Assembly: GCF_902459695.1 (NCBI RefSeq)
Contig: NZ_CABPRZ010000015.1
Coordinates: 1-64,000, forward strand
Direction: 5' to 3'
Length of the DNA: 64,000 bases
DNA from: Pandoraea terrae
GTDB taxonomy: Bacteria; Pseudomonadota; Gammaproteobacteria; Burkholderiales; Burkholderiaceae
The notes beneath the pieces were generated by a model. It was given only the letters and a program-made list of their open reading frames with translations. It was not told where the DNA came from and did no database searches. The stretch's first letter is position 1; each line of letters opens with the position of its first letter. The translations under genes were made by a program, and so were the position numbers. Shown here piece after piece: positions 17,340 to 25,846 of this stretch.

Positions 17340-18217
17340 TTGCGAGGCAAGGCATTCGAGGCGCCATTAATGTTGGTGTCGCCTGCGAGAGCGGATCGTG
17401 CCGGTTGCCGGGCCACAGAGCGGCAAGGTCTCAATGCGGCGTTGGTGAGTATCTTCCTCCTCGCGTACGCTACTGCGCAGTTGCCGGCGGGCTTTGCCGT
17501 TGGCCGATTCGGCGTCAGAGGCCTGTTCTCCATCGCAATGATCGGTACTTCAGTCGCGACGGGCCTGGTCGGCACCGCGACGTCGCTTCTGGCACTGAAG
17601 ATCTACCGATTTGCGCTGGGAAACGAGCCGATCAGTTTCAGGTCCTGGAATATTTGGGGCTGTGCGCTGGGATACTCTTTCCAACTCGGTATTTCCAACG
17701 TCTTGCTCGATTGGATTCCGACCTATCTCATCAGCGTCAAACACTTCTCGGTCGCGGGGATGGGCGTCGTTGCGGCGGCCCCTTGGGTAGGGGCCGTGTT
17801 CGGCAACGTCCTCGGCGGCTACGTATCGGACAGGTTCCTTGGACGGCGCCGCAAGCCGGGGATGATGCTGTCGGCCCTGGCCACGGCGATCATGATGGCT
17901 GCACTGATCAATTCTCCTGCGAACCCGGTGGCCTACGGCTGCCTGCTATTGTTGACCGGTGCATTGTTGAGCTTCGGGTTCTCTGCGTACATGGTCTACC
18001 CCATGTCAATTGCATCGAAGCAGGCTTTCCCCGTGGCAAGCGCCATTGTTAACATGGGCGGCCAGCTTGGGGGGCTGCTGCACCGTTTTTCGCGGGAGTC
18101 CTGCTTGACTCGAATGGATGGGACTACGTTTTCGGCTTCATGGCGATCAGTTCTCTCCTGAGTTTGATCGTCCTTCTCACCATCGTTGAGCCGATACAGC
18201 GAGGCTCCGCGCGCTAG
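17340..18217 (+). pseudogene. Broken MFS transporter (internal deletion and frameshift)
   Basis: This is a major-facilitator remnant of the ACS/phthalate-permease type. Helix 2 onward is recognisable ('LNAALVSIFLLAYATAQLPAGF'), but the first helix is lost. The sequence jumps from the early helices ('LLALKIYRFALGNE') straight to the second half ('WGCALGYSFQLGISNVLLDW'), so the middle is deleted. Near 18080 the frame shifts: the frame in use ends at 18161, while the +1 frame restores a proper end ('FFAGVLLDSNGWDYVFGFM' ... 'TIVEPIQ') up to a TAG at 18215-18217. It presumably once transported the substrate or product of the adjacent dehydratase or hydroxyacid dehydrogenase. Confidence 0.8.
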
Positions 18218-18240
18218 CGCTCGGGGCAGCATTTCACCTG

Positions 18241-19503
18241 ATGCAAAACGGTATGAACCCACGGCGATTCGCCTCAATCTTGAGTTTGAACGACTTCGAA
18301 CAGGCTGCACGACGTCGTCTGCCACGTCCTGTTTTCGGCTACATCGCCGGCGCGTCGGAGGACAATGCATCGGCCACCGCGACTCGCGAATCGTTCTTAG
18401 CCTTCTCGCTGGTGCCGCGCGTACTCGTCGATGTGTCGAAGCGTTCCTCGAGCACGCTTCTGTTCGGGAAACACTATGCCGCGCCATTCGGCGTTGCCCC
18501 GATGGGGTTGAGTGCATTGTCTGCGTACCGAGGCGATATTGTCCTGGCCGCCGCAGCCGCGCGAGGCAATGTGCCGATGATCATGAGCGGATCGTCGCTC
18601 ATTCGGTTGGAGGAGGTTGTCGCGGTCAATCCCGATGCGTGGTTCCAAGCCTATCTTCCGGGCGAGGACGTGCGAATTGCCGCGCTTGTCGAGCGGGTCA
18701 AGGCGGCCGGCTACAAGACGCTCGTCATCACGGTGGATACGCCCGTGGCGGCAAATCGGGAGAACAATGTCCGGACAGGGTTCTCGGCGCCGCTACGACC
18801 ATCGATCCGTCTGGCCTGGGACGGTGTGACACATCCCACATGGTTGTTCGGGACATTCTTGCGAACCATCGTGAAGCACGGCATGCCTCACTTCGAAAAC
18901 AACTACGCAGAGCGCGGGGCGCCTATCCTGTCGGCGAGTGTTCTGCGCGACTTCTCGGACCGGGGGCATCTGACATGGAAGCACTTCGCGGCAATACGGA
19001 AAATGTGGCCCGGCACACTCATCATCAAAGGCATCGTCAATCATGCCGATGCTCGTCAAGCCGTTGACATGGGCGCGGACGGCGTCATCGTGTCAAACCA
19101 TGGGGGGCGCCAACTGGACGGAACCGTAGCCCCGCTTCGGGTGCTTCGGCACATCGTCGAGTCCGTGCCTAACACTCCCGTGATGCTCGATAGCGGCGTG
19201 CGTCGGGGTACGGATGTGTTGAAAGCCATTGCGCTTGGCGCCAAACTTGTCTTTGTCGGGCGTCCGTTCGGGTATGCGGCGACGATTGGCGGCCAGGCCG
19301 GGGTGGCGCACGCGATCAAAATATTGCATGAAGAGGTACTGCGCAATATGGGTTTGCTCGGAGTGGCGTCAATCGGCGACATCGGCCGGGATTATCTGTT
19401 TCCGGGGGAAATGCAGATGCGTGGGGATGCGCGCTTCCCGGCTGATGCGCATCAGGAACCGGATCGCCACTGGGGCTTGGTCGCCGACTGCACTTCGTGT
19501 TGA
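18241..19503 (+). CDS. FMN-dependent alpha-hydroxyacid dehydrogenase (LldD family)
   Basis: A 420-residue flavoenzyme of the lactate/mandelate/glycolate oxidase family. It shows the N-terminal 'VFGYIAGASEDN', the catalytic histidine H287 and substrate arginine R290 in 'VSNHGGRQLDG', and the FMN-phosphate segment 'LDSGVRRGTDVLKAIALGAK'. It oxidises (S)-2-hydroxy acids to 2-oxo acids, passing electrons to quinone or oxygen. The first ATG is at 18241, with a second at 18253. It follows a dead MFS carrier and runs convergently into a DadA-like gene, overlapping its 3' end by 52 bp. The C-terminal ~25 residues past 'YLFPGEM' are unusual and probably reflect the overlap. Confidence 0.9.
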   Translation: MQNGMNPRRFASILSLNDFEQAARRRLPRPVFGYIAGASEDNASATATRESFLAFSLVPRVLVDVSKRSSSTLLFGKHYAAPFGVAPMGLSALSAYRGDIVLAAAAARGNVPMIMSGSSLIRLEEVVAVNPDAWFQAYLPGEDVRIAALVERVKAAGYKTLVITVDTPVAANRENNVRTGFSAPLRPSIRLAWDGVTHPTWLFGTFLRTIVKHGMPHFENNYAERGAPILSASVLRDFSDRGHLTWKHFAAIRKMWPGTLIIKGIVNHADARQAVDMGADGVIVSNHGGRQLDGTVAPLRVLRHIVESVPNTPVMLDSGVRRGTDVLKAIALGAKLVFVGRPFGYAATIGGQAGVAHAIKILHEEVLRNMGLLGVASIGDIGRDYLFPGEMQMRGDARFPADAHQEPDRHWGLVADCTSC

Positions 19504-20801
19504 CGTCGGGCGCGCTTATCGAAACGGTTCAACGTATACGGCGAAACGTCGAAGGACGGTGGCTGGTCCGTCATCATGTCTACCAGCACCTTGGCGGACA
19601 CCGCGGCAAGCGTCAGGCCGCCATGGCCGTGTCCGAAAGCGTAGAAGAGACCTCGACGGCCGGTGATGCTACCGATGTATGGCACACCATCGGGCGTCGT
19701 TGGACGTACGCCCATCCACCGCGAAGCATGTTCGCCCCGAATTCCTGGCAAATACGGCTGGGCCAACTTCAGCAGCATGTCGGCGCGTCGTTCCGTCATC
19801 GGCTTGTCCGTTTTGGCGAATTCCACGGTTCCCGCCAGACGCAATCCATGCTCCATGGGCGTCGCGGCAAAATAGGGTTCCGCGAACACGACGGGCCGAC
19901 GCAACGTGATGCCCGCATCGGGCAGCATCAAATGATATCCGCGCTCGGACGCCAGCGGCGCGTCGATGTCCAGTGTTGCAAGCAACTTGCGGGACGCATA
20001 TCCGGCGCACAGGGCCACTTGTGCTGCGATGTAAGTCGACGAACTTCCGACCACATTCCAAGCTTCGCCAGGCGTTGGCGCACCTGAGTCGAGCGCTTCC
20101 ATCGTCAGGATTTCGTCACGGACGAATGTGACGCCGTTCGATTGAAGATGTCGGGCGATCACTTGGCCAAGTCGTTGCGGATTGATGCAGCGAGCCGCGT
20201 TTGGGAAAAATATGCCGCCCGAGATGTTCGGTGCCAGACTGGGTTCCAATTCGAGGACCTGACCACTGCCGAGCCGTTGCGCCGCAATGCGATGCGCTTC
20301 GAAAACCGGGATCATCCTGGCACGTTGTTCCACGGTTTCGGGCCGCAAACACGCAACTAGGGCGCCGCGACGTTCGAGCATGTCGGAGGCGCCGACGGAT
20401 TTGAGCATCGGGCCATAGCTGTCGATGGCGCGAGTGGTCAGCGTCGCCAGACTTCGGTGAATTTCCAACTCCCGCTTGCTCGACATACTTCGAAACAGGC
20501 GGATTCCCCAAGGGACCAATGATGGGAGATAGGGCGGGTCGATAACGAGCGGCCCGTCCTTGTCGAGCAGCATTGACGGCACGCTCAATAGGGCTTGTCT
20601 GGTCGCGGGCGGGAATATGTTGGCATCCGCCAGGTAGCCCGCGTTTCCCGCAGAACAACCGTCCATAGGCGCCTGCCGGTCAATGACCGCGACGCGTTTT
20701 CCCCGGCGCCACAGCTCGTATGCGGCGCCAAGCCCGACAATTCCGGCTCCGATGACAATGGCGTCGAAGCGCTGTTGGTGGTTCGACAAAACGTTGGTCA
20801 T
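19452..20801 (-). CDS. DadA-like FAD-dependent D-amino-acid dehydrogenase
   Basis: A 449-residue DAO-family flavoprotein. It has a dinucleotide-binding motif 'VIGAGIVGLGAAYELWRRGK' at residues 16-35 and the C-terminal FAD/substrate signature 'GVRPTTPDGVPYIGS' with 'FYAFGHGHGGLTLA'. Members oxidatively deaminate D-amino acids or N-substituted amino acids to 2-oxo acids and donate electrons to the respiratory chain. It is the last gene of the ABC importer operon (gap 12 bp to the ATPase gene), so its substrate is probably what that importer brings in. The 3' end overlaps the convergent hydroxyacid dehydrogenase gene by 52 bp. Confidence 0.88.
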   Translation of the reverse strand: MTNVLSNHQQRFDAIVIGAGIVGLGAAYELWRRGKRVAVIDRQAPMDGCSAGNAGYLADANIFPPATRQALLSVPSMLLDKDGPLVIDPPYLPSLVPWGIRLFRSMSSKRELEIHRSLATLTTRAIDSYGPMLKSVGASDMLERRGALVACLRPETVEQRARMIPVFEAHRIAAQRLGSGQVLELEPSLAPNISGGIFFPNAARCINPQRLGQVIARHLQSNGVTFVRDEILTMEALDSGAPTPGEAWNVVGSSSTYIAAQVALCAGYASRKLLATLDIDAPLASERGYHLMLPDAGITLRRPVVFAEPYFAATPMEHGLRLAGTVEFAKTDKPMTERRADMLLKLAQPYLPGIRGEHASRWMGVRPTTPDGVPYIGSITGRRGLFYAFGHGHGGLTLAAVSAKVLVDMMTDQPPSFDVSPYTLNRFDKRARRQHEVQSATKPQWRSGS

Positions 20802-20813
20802 GGGGGCGTCGAC

Positions 20814-21542
20814 TCAGTGCGAACGCAAGTCCGACAGGAACTGCTTCGCGCGCGGGTGTTGCGGCTGCGTGAAGAACGCTTCAGGCTCGGCGACCTCGAG
20901 AATCTGCCCCTTGTCCATGAACCAGATGATATCGGCAACCTCGCGAGCGAACCCCATCTCGTGGGTTACACAGACCATCGTCATGCCTTCTTTCGCCAAA
21001 GCTTTCATGACCTGGAGCACTTCTCCAACCATTTCTGGGTCGAGTGCGCTGGTCGGCTCGTCGAACAGCATCACCGGTGGATTCATAGCCAGCGCTCTGG
21101 CAATCGCCACACGTTGCTGCTGCCCGCCGGAGAGTTGGCCCGGATAGGCGTCGGCCTTGCTCGCCAATCCGACGCGATCGAGCAGGTCCATGGCCTTTTT
21201 CCGAGCTTCGGCCTTACTCATCCCGCCCACCGAGGTGGGGGCGAGCGTGATGTTCTCAAGCGCAGACATGTGAGGAAAGAGGTTGAATTGCTGAAAGACA
21301 AATCCAACCCCGGAGCGAAATCGATTGACGTCCAGTCCGCCGGCATGCACGTCATGACCGTCGACGGTAATGGAACCGTCCTTGATTTCCTCCAGACGAT
21401 TGACTGTTCGAATGAGGGTGGACTTACCCGATCCCGATGGCCCGCAAACGACCACGACTTCCCCTTTTTTTACTTGTGCCGTGACATCGACCAGGGCGTG
21501 ATATTCCCCATACCATTTATTTACCTTGAAGAAGTAGATCAT
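20814..21542 (-). CDS. Amino-acid ABC transporter ATP-binding protein (GlnQ type)
   Basis: A 242-residue ATPase when started at the ATG at 21542 ('[20 protein letters not shown]'). Upstream in-frame ATGs lie inside the permease gene. Walker A 'GPSGSGKST', signature '[15 protein letters not shown]', Walker B '[14 protein letters not shown]' and 'VTHEMGFA' are all present. It overlaps the upstream permease gene by 26 bp. It is a paralogue of the ATPase at 12595 but sits last among the transport genes, after the binding protein and two permeases. Confidence 0.95.
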   Translation of the reverse strand: MIYFFKVNKWYGEYHALVDVTAQVKKGEVVVVCGPSGSGKSTLIRTVNRLEEIKDGSITVDGHDVHAGGLDVNRFRSGVGFVFQQFNLFPHMSALENITLAPTSVGGMSKAEARKKAMDLLDRVGLASKADAYPGQLSGGQQQRVAIARALAMNPPVMLFDEPTSALDPEMVGEVLQVMKALAKEGMTMVCVTHEMGFAREVADIIWFMDKGQILEVAEPEAFFTQPQHPRAKQFLSDLRSH

Positions 21543-22251
21543 TAACTGGTCTCCGCTTGATCGAAGCGCCCTTGCGCTTGTTGTGAATGCGCTTCTCGAG
21601 GCGATGTGCAAACTGGGTAAGGACAAAGCACACGATGAAGTAGGTCAGGGCCAGGATGGCAAATACGCCAAACGGCTGGGTTAGCAGGTTGTTGTTGACC
21701 TGGTTGGCCGAGAACGTGAGCTCTTGCACGCTGATGACGTATCCGAGCGATGTTTCCTTGATCGTCGACACGAACTGACTCACCATGCTCGGCAGCATGT
21801 TGTAGAGCGCTTGAGGTAGTACTACGCGCAAGGTTGTCTTGAAGTACGACAAACCCAGCGCGCGAGCCGCTTCTACCTGACCACGGGGGAGGGCTTCGAT
21901 GCCGGCGCGGATGACTTCACCCAGATACGCTGCCTCATAAACCACGAGCGTGCACAACAGCGTGGTGAAGCCGGTGACGGGGCGGCCGATAATCGAGGGT
22001 ACGAAGAAGTACGCCCAGAAGATCAGCATGATGAGTGGAACGCCGCGCACGACATACACAATCACGGTGGTTGGGATTCTGAACAGCGCGATCGGGCTCG
22101 TACGTCCCAGGGCAATAAGAATGCTGAACGGAAACGAGAGGCCCAAACCTGCCACCGACAGAATCAGCGTGAGCGCCAGTCCACCCAGTGGGCCGTTGGG
22201 GTACTGCCCGAGAAGCAGCATCTCCCAATTGTCTTTCAGGATATCGAGCAT
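21517..22251 (-). CDS. Amino-acid ABC transporter permease
   Basis: A 244-residue HisMQ-type permease with about five transmembrane helices and the coupling loop '[20 protein letters not shown]'. The C-terminus is basic ('[12 protein letters not shown]'). It begins 3 bp after its partner permease and ends inside the ATPase gene. It forms the membrane pore with the 22255 product. Confidence 0.93.
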   Translation of the reverse strand: MLDILKDNWEMLLLGQYPNGPLGGLALTLILSVAGLGLSFPFSILIALGRTSPIALFRIPTTVIVYVVRGVPLIMLIFWAYFFVPSIIGRPVTGFTTLLCTLVVYEAAYLGEVIRAGIEALPRGQVEAARALGLSYFKTTLRVVLPQALYNMLPSMVSQFVSTIKETSLGYVISVQELTFSANQVNNNLLTQPFGVFAILALTYFIVCFVLTQFAHRLEKRIHNKRKGASIKRRPVNDLLLQGK

Positions 22252-22254
22252 GAA

Positions 22255-22953
22255 TTAGCGCCCCTTGATGCGATACTTGCCAGCCGTGACGGCGCCGGTC
22301 GCCATGATCAATAACGAAATCAGCAGATACACGACAGTCGCGATGAGATAGCTTTCGAAGGTTCGGAATGTGTGATTCTCGATCTCGCGTGTTGCGTATG
22401 AGAGTTCCGCACATCCGATCGCCATGGCCAGACTGGTGTTTTTGAACAGCAACACCGAATGGTTGATCAAGGCCGGCGTCGCTACCCGAACGGCTTGGGG
22501 TAGGACGACGTGACGCAACGTTTTCAGGTAGGACAGTCCCAATGACCGTGACGCCTCCTGTTGGCCGTAGGGCACGGCTCGCAGCCCACTGCGCAGGTCT
22601 TCCGAGATATAGGCGGCCATGCACAGCCCGATGGCGATAACGGAGAAAAGAAATTCGCAGTTGTGCGCGTTCATCCAGCTTTGCGCTGGCTCGGGAAGTA
22701 TCGAAGATATGCCGAAGTACCAAAGCAGAATTTGCACGAGCATCGGCACGCTCTGATGATAGGCAACATACGCTTGCACGCACTTCTCAATGACTCGGCC
22801 GCCGCCAAGACGCAATACGGCGAGTGCGGTCCCGACGATAACCGCCAGAATCCACGCCTCGACGGTCAGAAACAGCGTGAGTTTCAATCCTCTGATGAGC
22901 ATGGCGCCGTACTCGCCATGCAATATGGCGTCGAAATCAAGACGGTAGTTCAT
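22255..22953 (-). CDS. Amino-acid ABC transporter permease
   Basis: A 232-residue HisMQ-type permease started at 'MNYRLDFDAILHGEYGAM', downstream of a GATGGGA stretch. A longer frame reaches 23040 but would run back over the binding-protein gene. The coupling loop is 'SGLRAVPYGQQEASRSLGLS'. A very GC-rich hairpin lies between this gene and the binding-protein gene upstream. Confidence 0.9.
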   Translation of the reverse strand: MNYRLDFDAILHGEYGAMLIRGLKLTLFLTVEAWILAVIVGTALAVLRLGGGRVIEKCVQAYVAYHQSVPMLVQILLWYFGISSILPEPAQSWMNAHNCEFLFSVIAIGLCMAAYISEDLRSGLRAVPYGQQEASRSLGLSYLKTLRHVVLPQAVRVATPALINHSVLLFKNTSLAMAIGCAELSYATREIENHTFRTFESYLIATVVYLLISLLIMATGAVTAGKYRIKGR

Positions 22954-22973
22954 AAGCATCCCATCGTTACTGT

Positions 22974-22997
22974 CGGGGGCGGGGAACCCCGCCCCCG
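22974..22997 (-). promoter_or_regulatory. GC-rich intercistronic hairpin
   Basis: An 11-bp perfect inverted repeat (C plus GGGGGCGGGG against its complement) with only 2 nt between the arms lies in the ~50-bp gap between the binding-protein stop (23006) and the first permease start (22953). No T tract follows. Such hairpins often protect the upstream mRNA and reduce readthrough, giving more binding protein than permease. That role is inferred. Confidence 0.6.
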
Positions 22998-23005
22998 GTG
23001 TGGCT

Positions 23006-23830
23006 TTATTGAGTCTTGATGGGTTGAATCGTGAACTCACGAGTCATCTTGAAGATCGTGCCTTGCCCCAACCATTTGTCGAAGATCTGCTTCGCTTCGC
23101 CGGACTTTTCCATGGATTGGAGCGCCGTGTTCACCGCCTTCAGGAGTTCAGGCTGATCGCGGCGCACGCCCAAGCCCCAGGTCTCTTCGCCGAGTGCCGG
23201 CGTAAGTACCTTGATTTTTCCGTCGCCCCCCAGCTTCGCAATGAATCGACGCAGGAGCGTTTCCGACAGCGCGTATGCGTCCACTTTCCCCTGCGCGAGC
23301 GCCATGAAGGCCGACGGACCGTCTTCGAAACTGACCAACTGCGAGGTCGGGAGAACCTTGGCCAGGAAGACTTGGCTACTGGTGCCTTTGATGATGCTGA
23401 TGCGTTTTCCAGCCAGATCGTCGCGGGATTTGTACGGACCATCGGCACGGACCGCCAAGCGGTGCTGGCTCACGAAGTAGCCATCGCTGTATCCGATCTG
23501 CTTGGCCCGCTCCGGCGTGTATCCCAACACCGCCGCGAGCAAATCGACGCGTCCACCCAGCAGTTCGGGGATGCGACCTTCGAGCGATACCACTTTAAGC
23601 TCGGCCTTCACGCCCAGCTGTTTGGCCACACCCTTGCAAAAATCGACATCGTAGCCTTGGAGTTCACGGGTACTCTGATCTTGGAAGCCGAACGGGTCGA
23701 GGTTGCTTTGTACGCCGCACACGAGTGTCCCGCGCGCCTTGATGTCACTGAGTGCATCCGCATGCACGCTGTCCACGAAAGCGGCGCTCAGCACGCATAC
23801 GGCAAAGGCGATTTTCGCAATCTGCTTCAT
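23006..23830 (-). CDS. Periplasmic amino-acid-binding protein (SBP_bac_3)
   Basis: A 274-residue protein from the ATG at 23830, preceded by GGAGCAAGAA (an ATG four codons earlier is less well placed). The signal peptide is cleaved near 'SVHA|DA' (residue ~24). Family signatures are 'IKARGTLVCGVQSNLDPFGFQD', 'GYDVDFCKGVAKQLGVKAEL' and 'RIPELLGGRVDLLAAVLGYTPERAKQI'. It lacks the long GltI-type C-terminus, so its ligand probably differs from that of the first importer. It heads the operon binding protein - permease - permease - ATPase - DadA. Confidence 0.93.
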   Translation of the reverse strand: MKQIAKIAFAVCVLSAAFVDSVHADALSDIKARGTLVCGVQSNLDPFGFQDQSTRELQGYDVDFCKGVAKQLGVKAELKVVSLEGRIPELLGGRVDLLAAVLGYTPERAKQIGYSDGYFVSQHRLAVRADGPYKSRDDLAGKRISIIKGTSSQVFLAKVLPTSQLVSFEDGPSAFMALAQGKVDAYALSETLLRRFIAKLGGDGKIKVLTPALGEETWGLGVRRDQPELLKAVNTALQSMEKSGEAKQIFDKWLGQGTIFKMTREFTIQPIKTQ

Positions 23831-23960
23831 TTCTTGCTCCATCTACGTAGCGGTGGTCTGGATGTTGCGGTGACCAACGCCATGGAGGCGTATCGAAGCG
23901 AGACAGTTACCCGTTTGACGACTCGCCGGTCACCGTTGAGTCGATTGTTTCAGGGCAAAA

Positions 23961-23985
23961 ATAGCGAAAATAGCGATATTTTTTT
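23961..23985 (+). promoter_or_regulatory. Candidate LysR operator upstream of second importer
   Basis: The stretch contains ATAGCGAAAATAGCGATATT, followed by a T run: two AGCGA cores, the second continuing as AGCGATATTTTT. This is the reverse complement of the AAATATCGCT core seen at 12505. It lies ~130 bp upstream of the binding-protein start (23830) and within the gap to the 3' end of the LysR gene. The role is inferred from recurrence. Confidence 0.5.
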
Positions 23986-24081
23986 ATGATTTTTTATGAA
24001 AAAAAGAAATGTGTTGTTGCGAAGCCCCTGAATCAAGGGCTTTGCGAAGTCGCATCGCGTGTGTGTTTCGCGCGATCGACA

Positions 24082-25029
24082 TCACGTCGCGGGAATTCCC
24101 CTACGTCTGCCAGGCGGGTTACGCGACTGCGGCGCGAGAAGGAGATGGCTGAAGTCGCAGTGTTCCGCCGCGAGCTTCGCGATTTCGGCGTTCAATGAAT
24201 AGGCGTGATCGGCGCGATATAGGGCAACGTATTCGATGGGAGGAAGCGCTGGGCGCGTCCGTATCTCCTGCAGGGAGCCATCGGTGACCAGGTAGTTCAG
24301 GCATGCTTTGGGCAGATAGCTGACACCCATACCCGACAACGTCAATCCGATCTGAGCCAAAAGGTTGTTGCTGGCGAACACTTTGGGCACGCTCACGCCA
24401 TGCTCGACAAGGAACCGGCCGTAGGTCATCCCGGTGCCGGAAAGGTTGCCTTGAGTCAACATGGGAAACTGGGCGATCTCGGAAAGAGGAATCGATCGGG
24501 CGGTCGGTGCCATCCCGGGGACGCAGAGCCATGCGTTTTCGACGGAGGCGATGTGCGTCGAAACGAAACGTTCGCTGACAGCGGCACTGGGCACGACGAT
24601 GAAATCGATCGTGTTTGCCTCAAGCCGCTCCCGTAGCGTGGCGCTCAGTTCGACTTCGGCTTCAACGATGACCTTCGGATACGCTTGCTTGATTGCGGAG
24701 ATCAGTCGGGGCAACCAGGTCAGCGCAGTCAGTTCGGTCACGCCGAGACGCAGCCGCCGCACCAGTACCTCCTTCGCACTCACGCGTTCGACGATTTCGT
24801 CGCGCCGCTCCAGCAACTCTTTTGCGTAATGAAACAGTTCCTCGCCCTTATCAGTCAGTCGGGCGGTGCGCTTCGAGCGATCAAATACCTCGAATTCGAA
24901 CGTGCTCTCGAGCTCTTGAACGCGTTTCGAAATCGCCGACTGGCTTGCATTCAACTTGCTGGCAGCCGCCTCGAAAGAGCCGAGTTGCACAATCCAGTAC
25001 AACGCCTCGACTTGCTTGAAAGTCAGCAT
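24082..25029 (-). CDS. LysR-family transcriptional regulator (modules b/c)
   Basis: A 315-residue LTTR from 'MLTFKQVEALYWIVQLGS', using the ATG at 25029 (a second ATG four codons upstream is possible). The winged HTH spans residues ~1-65 ('AASKLNASQSAISKRVQELE'), with an effector-binding domain from ~90. It is paralogous to the regulators at 11546 and 31864. It lies between the importer-DadA operon (same strand, downstream) and the divergent RraA-aminotransferase operon, so it may control both. The C-terminus is extended by ~20 basic residues beyond the usual end. Confidence 0.92.
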   Translation of the reverse strand: MLTFKQVEALYWIVQLGSFEAAASKLNASQSAISKRVQELESTFEFEVFDRSKRTARLTDKGEELFHYAKELLERRDEIVERVSAKEVLVRRLRLGVTELTALTWLPRLISAIKQAYPKVIVEAEVELSATLRERLEANTIDFIVVPSAAVSERFVSTHIASVENAWLCVPGMAPTARSIPLSEIAQFPMLTQGNLSGTGMTYGRFLVEHGVSVPKVFASNNLLAQIGLTLSGMGVSYLPKACLNYLVTDGSLQEIRTRPALPPIEYVALYRADHAYSLNAEIAKLAAEHCDFSHLLLAPQSRNPPGRRRGIPAT

Positions 25030-25050
25030 CGTTGTCTCCAAGTATGAAAA

Positions 25051-25088
25051 TTAGCGATATTTTACGATAGAAAAAAATCGCTTTTTTA
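25051..25088 (+). promoter_or_regulatory. Candidate LysR operator, paired cores
   Basis: TTAGCGATATTTT (25051-25063) and AAAAATCGCTTTTTT (25073-25087) face each other as an inverted repeat (GCGAT...ATCGC) in the divergent region between the LysR start (25029) and the RraA start (25156). The arrangement fits an LTTR recognition plus activation site. Confidence 0.5.
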
Positions 25089-25155
25089 GGACAATTTGAC
25101 GCCGTATTGTTCTCTCCGTTGCGCCGAATGGCGTTTTCCAAGACGGAGATTTTTC

Positions 25156-25821
25156 ATGAGCCTCACTGGCTTTCGCGTGAATCCGGCGCCTGCCGTAGCA
25201 CCCACTTCCATCATTTCCGCGCTTGAAAATGTCGTGGTCCCGCATTTGAGCGACAATCTCGCGCGTAGCGTCGGTATCGTCGGGCTCACGCGCTACAACC
25301 GCACGCGCAAGCTCATCGGCACCGCCTTTACCGTCAAGTGTCGCCCGGGTGACAACTTGATGATCTACAAAGCGCTGACGATGCTCCAGCCTGGCCACGT
25401 TCTGGTGGTGGACGGTGCGGGCAATGCCGAGAATGCGCTCGTTGGTGAACTGATCAAGCTGCAAGCGCAAGCCAGTGGCTGCGTGGGCTTCGTTATTGAC
25501 GGGGCGATCCGGGATGTCGCCAGTTTCGACGATTTTCCTTGCTATGCCCGCAGTGTTGTCCATCGTGGCCCGTACAAAGATGGCCCGGGTGAGCTCAATG
25601 TTCCGGTGAGCGTTGGCGGTCAGATCGTAAGTCCCGGGGACATCGTCGTGGGCGATGAGGACGGCGTGGTTTGCTTTCCGCAATCGGACGCTGGCGAACT
25701 CATGGTGCTTGCGGCAAAGCACAACGAGAAAGAGCAGGCAATTCAGGCTGAGATCGCAACGGGACGCCGCGATCAAGTGTGGATAAAAAAGATTCTCGAA
25801 GCCAAGGGATTGGTAGCGTAA
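25156..25821 (+). CDS. RraA-family aldolase/decarboxylase, E-variant
   Basis: A 221-residue protein from the ATG at 25156, with ACGGAGA upstream. RraA-fold metal-dependent enzymes include 4-hydroxy-4-methyl-2-oxoglutarate aldolase and oxaloacetate decarboxylases. Their catalytic pattern is D-X20-R-D. Here R119-D120 ('GAIRDVASF') are present, but the Asp position holds Glu (E98). A C-terminal extension ('RRDQVWIKKILEAKGLVA') resembles that of aldolase members. It is followed 25 bp later by a class I aminotransferase, suggesting that a transaminated 4-hydroxy-2-oxo acid is cleaved to pyruvate. The substrate is an inference. Confidence 0.82.
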   Translation: MSLTGFRVNPAPAVAPTSIISALENVVVPHLSDNLARSVGIVGLTRYNRTRKLIGTAFTVKCRPGDNLMIYKALTMLQPGHVLVVDGAGNAENALVGELIKLQAQASGCVGFVIDGAIRDVASFDDFPCYARSVVHRGPYKDGPGELNVPVSVGGQIVSPGDIVVGDEDGVVCFPQSDAGELMVLAAKHNEKEQAIQAEIATGRRDQVWIKKILEAKGLVA

Positions 25822-25846
25822 CTCATCAGGAATTTGCGAGCACAAC

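Noticed and set aside
23000-23989. 329-codon plus-strand frame opposite the second binding protein
   Set aside because: The opposite strand encodes a typical SBP_bac_3 protein with signal peptide and ribosome-binding site.
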